A stretch of DNA of 64,000 nt, from the NCBI GenBank assembly GCA_963828285.1, contig CAWHEB010000002.1:992001-1056000 (forward strand), given 5' to 3'. Each line of letters begins with the position of its first letter. Within the stretch, counting starts at the first letter, position 1. The notes beneath the pieces were generated by a model that did no database searches, had not been told where the DNA came from, and was given only the letters and a program-made list of their open reading frames with translations. Positions 61,087 through 64,000 of this stretch are shown here, one piece after another. The DNA comes from DAIOEK01 sp963828285. Lineage in GTDB: Bacteria > Chloroflexota > Anaerolineae > Anaerolineales > Anaerolineaceae. The position numbers and the translations under genes are program-made.

Positions 61087-62508
61087 TTATCGACAGCCGT
61101 CGATTACTATCCGTGGTTCCCCCGTGTTGTAAGCAGCCATTGTTCTTTGTTTGACTATGGAATGATCAACAATTGGATTGGGATAATGTTCTCCCAATTT
61201 GACACCGGAATTTTTCAATGCTGTTTCATCCATCATCCAAGGCTTATGGATAAATTCTCCCGGAATATTTTTCAACTCAGGCAGCCACTTGCGGACATAA
61301 TCACCTGTTGGATCAAATTTTTCGCCTTGAAGGACAGGGTTGAATATTCGAAAGTAAGGTACTGCATCGGTACCAACCCCGGAAGTCCATTGCCAGCCAC
61401 CATTGTTCGATGCTGGGTCGCCATCCACCAGATTTTCCATGAACCATGCTTCACCTTCCTGCCATGTGACCAGCAGGTCTTTTACCAAAAATGAGGCAGT
61501 GATCATCCTGGCACGGTTATGCATCCAACCGGTCTCTTTCAACTGACGCATCGCAGCATCCACAACCGGGTATCCAGTCAATCCATCCCTCCATGCCCGA
61601 AAATCGGAGGGCTCATTCCTCCAGCGGATACCGCGTAAATCACGCCTGAATGATCCTTCGAGAACTTCCGGAAAATGGTGAAGAATGGAAATATAAAACT
61701 CCCGCCAGATTAGTTCATTCAACCAGGCTTCCGCATTTTTGCGGGACTCCTGATTAGGTGCTTTCTCAATAGCCAGTTGTGCTGCATCAACAACATCATG
61801 CGAGGAAATTAATCCAAATCGGATGTAAGGGGATAACAAAGACGTGCCCTGGACATCCAGGCGATTGCGAAGTTCATCATATCGATATATAGGGGATGCA
61901 ATAAATGCTGACAGTCGTTGGTGAGCTTCTTCCGTGCTTGCAGGAAATGCAGCGTTTGGGGCTTTTAAGGGAATTGGTTCACTCTCTGGTGCTGAATTCG
62001 GAAGCGGTGATATATGTACCCCGTGTTTATGATTTTGGGATAATGACGGATGTGGTAACCCCTTCCAGGCTCGATTGAAGGGAGTAAAGATCGTATAAGG
62101 ACATCCACTATTCTTCACGACCACACCCGGTGGGAAAACAGTCAATCCATGAACCAACCACAATGGGAGCTCCATGGCAATTTTCTGATCTCGCTGACGT
62201 GCATAAGGAGAATAATCTGCTTCTGCAAAAATCGCTTCGGCGCCCAAATTGGCGACCAAAGTTTTCAATACTTCCCTTGGATTACCTGAGATCAAAGTTA
62301 ATCGGCTGCCAACTGTCTTTAATTTACTATCCAGATTTCGCAGCGCTTCAAATAAGAAACTCTGACGGTGGTCTGCCTTATGTGCAAGCAGCTTTGGATC
62401 AAAAATGTATAATGGCAAAATGTTTGACGATTGGATGACAGCTTCCTGAAGAGCAGGATTATCCTGTAGCCTTATATCTCTGCGAATCCACCAAATGACT
62501 GTTTTCAT
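61087..62508 (-). CDS. phrB: Deoxyribodipyrimidine photolyase
   Basis: The protein has 473 residues. The N-terminal antenna domain opens with TVIWWIRRDIRLQDNPAL. The C-terminal FAD domain contains SPYIRFGLIS, ELIWREFYISILHHFP, MHNRARMITASFLVKDLL and NNGGWQWTSGVGTDAVPYFRIFNP, all typical of class I CPD photolyases, with the Trp electron-transfer residues in place. It repairs UV-induced cyclobutane dimers using blue light. A DHFR-like reductase gene lies downstream on the same strand. The CarH-like photoreceptor lies 7 kb away, but no shared operator was found in front of this gene. Confidence 0.95.
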   Translation of the reverse strand: MKTVIWWIRRDIRLQDNPALQEAVIQSSNILPLYIFDPKLLAHKADHRQSFLFEALRNLDSKLKTVGSRLTLISGNPREVLKTLVANLGAEAIFAEADYSPYARQRDQKIAMELPLWLVHGLTVFPPGVVVKNSGCPYTIFTPFNRAWKGLPHPSLSQNHKHGVHISPLPNSAPESEPIPLKAPNAAFPASTEEAHQRLSAFIASPIYRYDELRNRLDVQGTSLLSPYIRFGLISSHDVVDAAQLAIEKAPNQESRKNAEAWLNELIWREFYISILHHFPEVLEGSFRRDLRGIRWRNEPSDFRAWRDGLTGYPVVDAAMRQLKETGWMHNRARMITASFLVKDLLVTWQEGEAWFMENLVDGDPASNNGGWQWTSGVGTDAVPYFRIFNPVLQGEKFDPTGDYVRKWLPELKNIPGEFIHKPWMMDETALKNSGVKLGEHYPNPIVDHSIVKQRTMAAYNTGEPRIVIDGCR

Positions 62509-62743
62509 GTAATCAAAGACTCCCCATGTAATTTTGCATTATTTATGCCAAAATCGCAACGCACAATATAAGGATATTCCAAAAGAAAACTGCGATTATG
62601 CGCTCAACTGCAAACATTACAGATTCCTTACATTACGATTTTCTCTAAAGGAATCCAGAAATTTTCCGTTATTATTCTAACAGGGGAAGTGCCAACAATT
62701 CAAACCTATTGGTTGAAATAATCACGGGATCTGAGACAAATTA
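62509..62743. other. Divergent region between photolyase and the secreted protease
   Basis: These 235 bases should hold promoters for both flanking genes. A weak TTGCGA-N17-CAAAAT arrangement on the minus strand could serve the photolyase. No hairpin or other element was recognised. Confidence 0.35.
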
Positions 62744-64000
62744 ATGAAAAAGCATTTAAATGTAATATTTATCGTCGCAATGATTCTATCGGTTTTGATG
62801 AGTCAATCTTTCAAGGCTAATGGCGCTTTTGCGCAGATCCTGGAAACAGAAACACCCACGTTGGAAATCCCTTCGATTTTTACACCAGAACCGGTTGAAA
62901 TCCCATCGGTCACTCCGGAAATCATTAGTACAGAAATACCCACAACTGAGCTTACAGCTACCCCAGTTAGCGATGTGACCACCGTTCCCGAAGCAACTGA
63001 GACACCTCAGCCCACAGAAACCTCCACAGAGTTACCAACAGAATCCTTAACACCAACTTCCACAGAAACTCCTGGTGCCACACCAACGCTTGCAGCAGGT
63101 GAGATGGAATGGTCAATAGAAATTGATATCCCGATTAATTCCAATGAACTGAAACCAATGGGCGGATCCAATGGTGGAAAAATAGCCATAGAAGACGCTC
63201 TTGATCAAAACATTTCTGATGAAGAAGTACTATATGATGTCGATACCAAAACCAGCACGGTGTCACAAACAACCTATTCAGTTTCATTGACTGGTATTGG
63301 TGGTTTGGACCAATTTAAGCAAACTATTTACGATGATCTGCAGAAACAATTCAACCTGCTCAGCGGTCCCATCTCCATGAGTGTGACACTGCCTGTCAGT
63401 ACCGGCCAGGAAATATCAATCATCCTGGACTCGAATTTATCCACAGGGTATTTCTGGGAATTGACTGATTACGATCAAACAGTCCTCAGTAAACTCGGTA
63501 AACCCGATTTTGAGATGGACAAAAAGGGGATAGGGATCGCATCGACTGAGACCATCACGCTCAGGTCATCCACAGATGGATACTCAACCATTATCCTACG
63601 ATATTGGCAACCTTTTAATAAGACTGCGGCCGTCACCCGCAGAATCAATTTGAAAACCGGGGAAACGAACGGTGAATTGGATATTAGCAATCCGTACCTT
63701 CAAATGCTTGGCGGTGGAGGAGCAATAGTCCCGGGATTACTCGCAAACGATGTCCCGGTTGTTACACCGGCAGATTTACAATCTGCTCCCGCCACATTCA
63801 ATTGGGCTGCCCAGGGTAAAGTCACACCTATTCGAAATCAGGGTGGTTGCGGATCGTGCTGGGCTTTTAGTACAGTCGGTGCCATGGAAGCAGCGGTCAA
63901 GATACAGTCCGGCCAGGATGTAGACCTTTCCGAACAATTCCTGGTGAGTTGCAACAATGAAGGATACAGTTGTAATGGCGGCTGGTTTGTCCATAAATAT
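62744..64000 (+). CDS. Secreted chagasin-like domain/C1A papain-like protease fusion, C-terminus outside window
   Basis: The first 419 residues are visible. A signal peptide (to about residue 31) is followed by a Thr/Pro/Glu-rich linker (about 32-125) and an unassigned region (about 126-205). Residues 215-300 resemble a chagasin (I42) inhibitor: the L2-type loop LSTGYFW (232-238), a Gly-containing loop near KGIGIAST (262-264) and RYWQPF (286-291). After another linker comes a papain-type protease from about 352, with QGGCGSCWAF placing the catalytic Cys at 372, then NEGYSCNGGW. The catalytic His and Asn lie beyond the edge. Chagasins are tight inhibitors of C1A proteases, so the N-terminal domain may act as an unusual propeptide. 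Confidence 0.85.
   Translation, partial: MKKHLNVIFIVAMILSVLMSQSFKANGAFAQILETETPTLEIPSIFTPEPVEIPSVTPEIISTEIPTTELTATPVSDVTTVPEATETPQPTETSTELPTESLTPTSTETPGATPTLAAGEMEWSIEIDIPINSNELKPMGGSNGGKIAIEDALDQNISDEEVLYDVDTKTSTVSQTTYSVSLTGIGGLDQFKQTIYDDLQKQFNLLSGPISMSVTLPVSTGQEISIILDSNLSTGYFWELTDYDQTVLSKLGKPDFEMDKKGIGIASTETITLRSSTDGYSTIILRYWQPFNKTAAVTRRINLKTGETNGELDISNPYLQMLGGGGAIVPGLLANDVPVVTPADLQSAPATFNWAAQGKVTPIRNQGGCGSCWAFSTVGAMEAAVKIQSGQDVDLSEQFLVSCNNEGYSCNGGWFVHKY

Noticed and set aside
1..64000. Insertion sequences, prophage, integrases, CRISPR arrays or rRNA
   Set aside because: No transposase, integrase or phage structural protein, no long inverted or direct repeats, and no rRNA motifs were seen.

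Overview
The window looks like part of a chromosome of an Anaerolineae-type member of the Chloroflexota (inference). It has moderate GC. It carries a complete 14-gene nuoA-N cluster in canonical order, many PAS/GAF/GGDEF signalling proteins, Thr/Pro/Glu-rich secreted proteins, a zinc-ribbon/TPR-like protein and a CarH-type B12 photoreceptor. No rRNA, CRISPR array, insertion sequence or phage gene was seen. One tRNA (Gln, TTG anticodon) is present.

Layout. 1-15.9 kb is a signalling block: a truncated membrane CHASE/PAS sensor, a small membrane protein, a HEAT-repeat protein, a large multi-PAS HD-GYP phosphodiesterase directly behind a membrane diguanylate cyclase, a frameshifted PAS-GGDEF protein, a DUF1801 protein, a PEBP-like lipoprotein and a PAS-GAF-GGDEF protein. 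16-18.8 kb has a CPBP membrane protease, a pentapeptide-repeat protein and a tiny Cys/His protein. 18.8-33 kb is the minus-strand nuoA-N operon for respiratory complex I, with a recognisable promoter at 33.05 kb and a bidirectional terminator at 18.8 kb. 33-40 kb has a YccF protein, a CBS protein, a fatty-acid-hydroxylase-like protein, an SDR, glycyl-tRNA synthetase alpha and beta, and a response regulator. 40-44 kb has tRNA-Gln and a coupled operon glmU-corC-like-cdd-recO. 44-48 kb has an MFS transporter, a LysM/M23 peptidase and rho. 48-53.6 kb has an NfeD-type protease, an LLM oxidoreductase, lipA, a transglutaminase-like protein and two unknown or P-loop genes. 53.7-62.5 kb has the CarH-like regulator, a zinc-ribbon protein, a Rieske oxygenase, rplS, a C26 amidotransferase, murI, a CYTH protein, a membrane protein, a DHFR-like reductase and a photolyase. 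The window ends inside a secreted papain-like protease.

Main points. (1) The last gene appears to join a chagasin-like (I42) cysteine-protease inhibitor domain to a C1A papain-like protease in one secreted chain. (2) Seven otherwise intact genes or gene pairs are broken by single-base frame changes: nuoF, nuoH, nuoL, nuoM, a PAS-GGDEF gene, glyQ/glyS (all needing removal of one base) and murI (needing one added base). No shared slippery motif is visible, so base-call or assembly errors are the leading explanation, but the one-sided direction and the concentration in complex I deserve a read-level check. (3) A diguanylate cyclase and an HD-GYP phosphodiesterase sit 3 nt apart. (4) The CarH-like protein keeps the Wx9EH and ExHxxG cobalamin motifs and lies in the same region as a photolyase, suggesting a light response.
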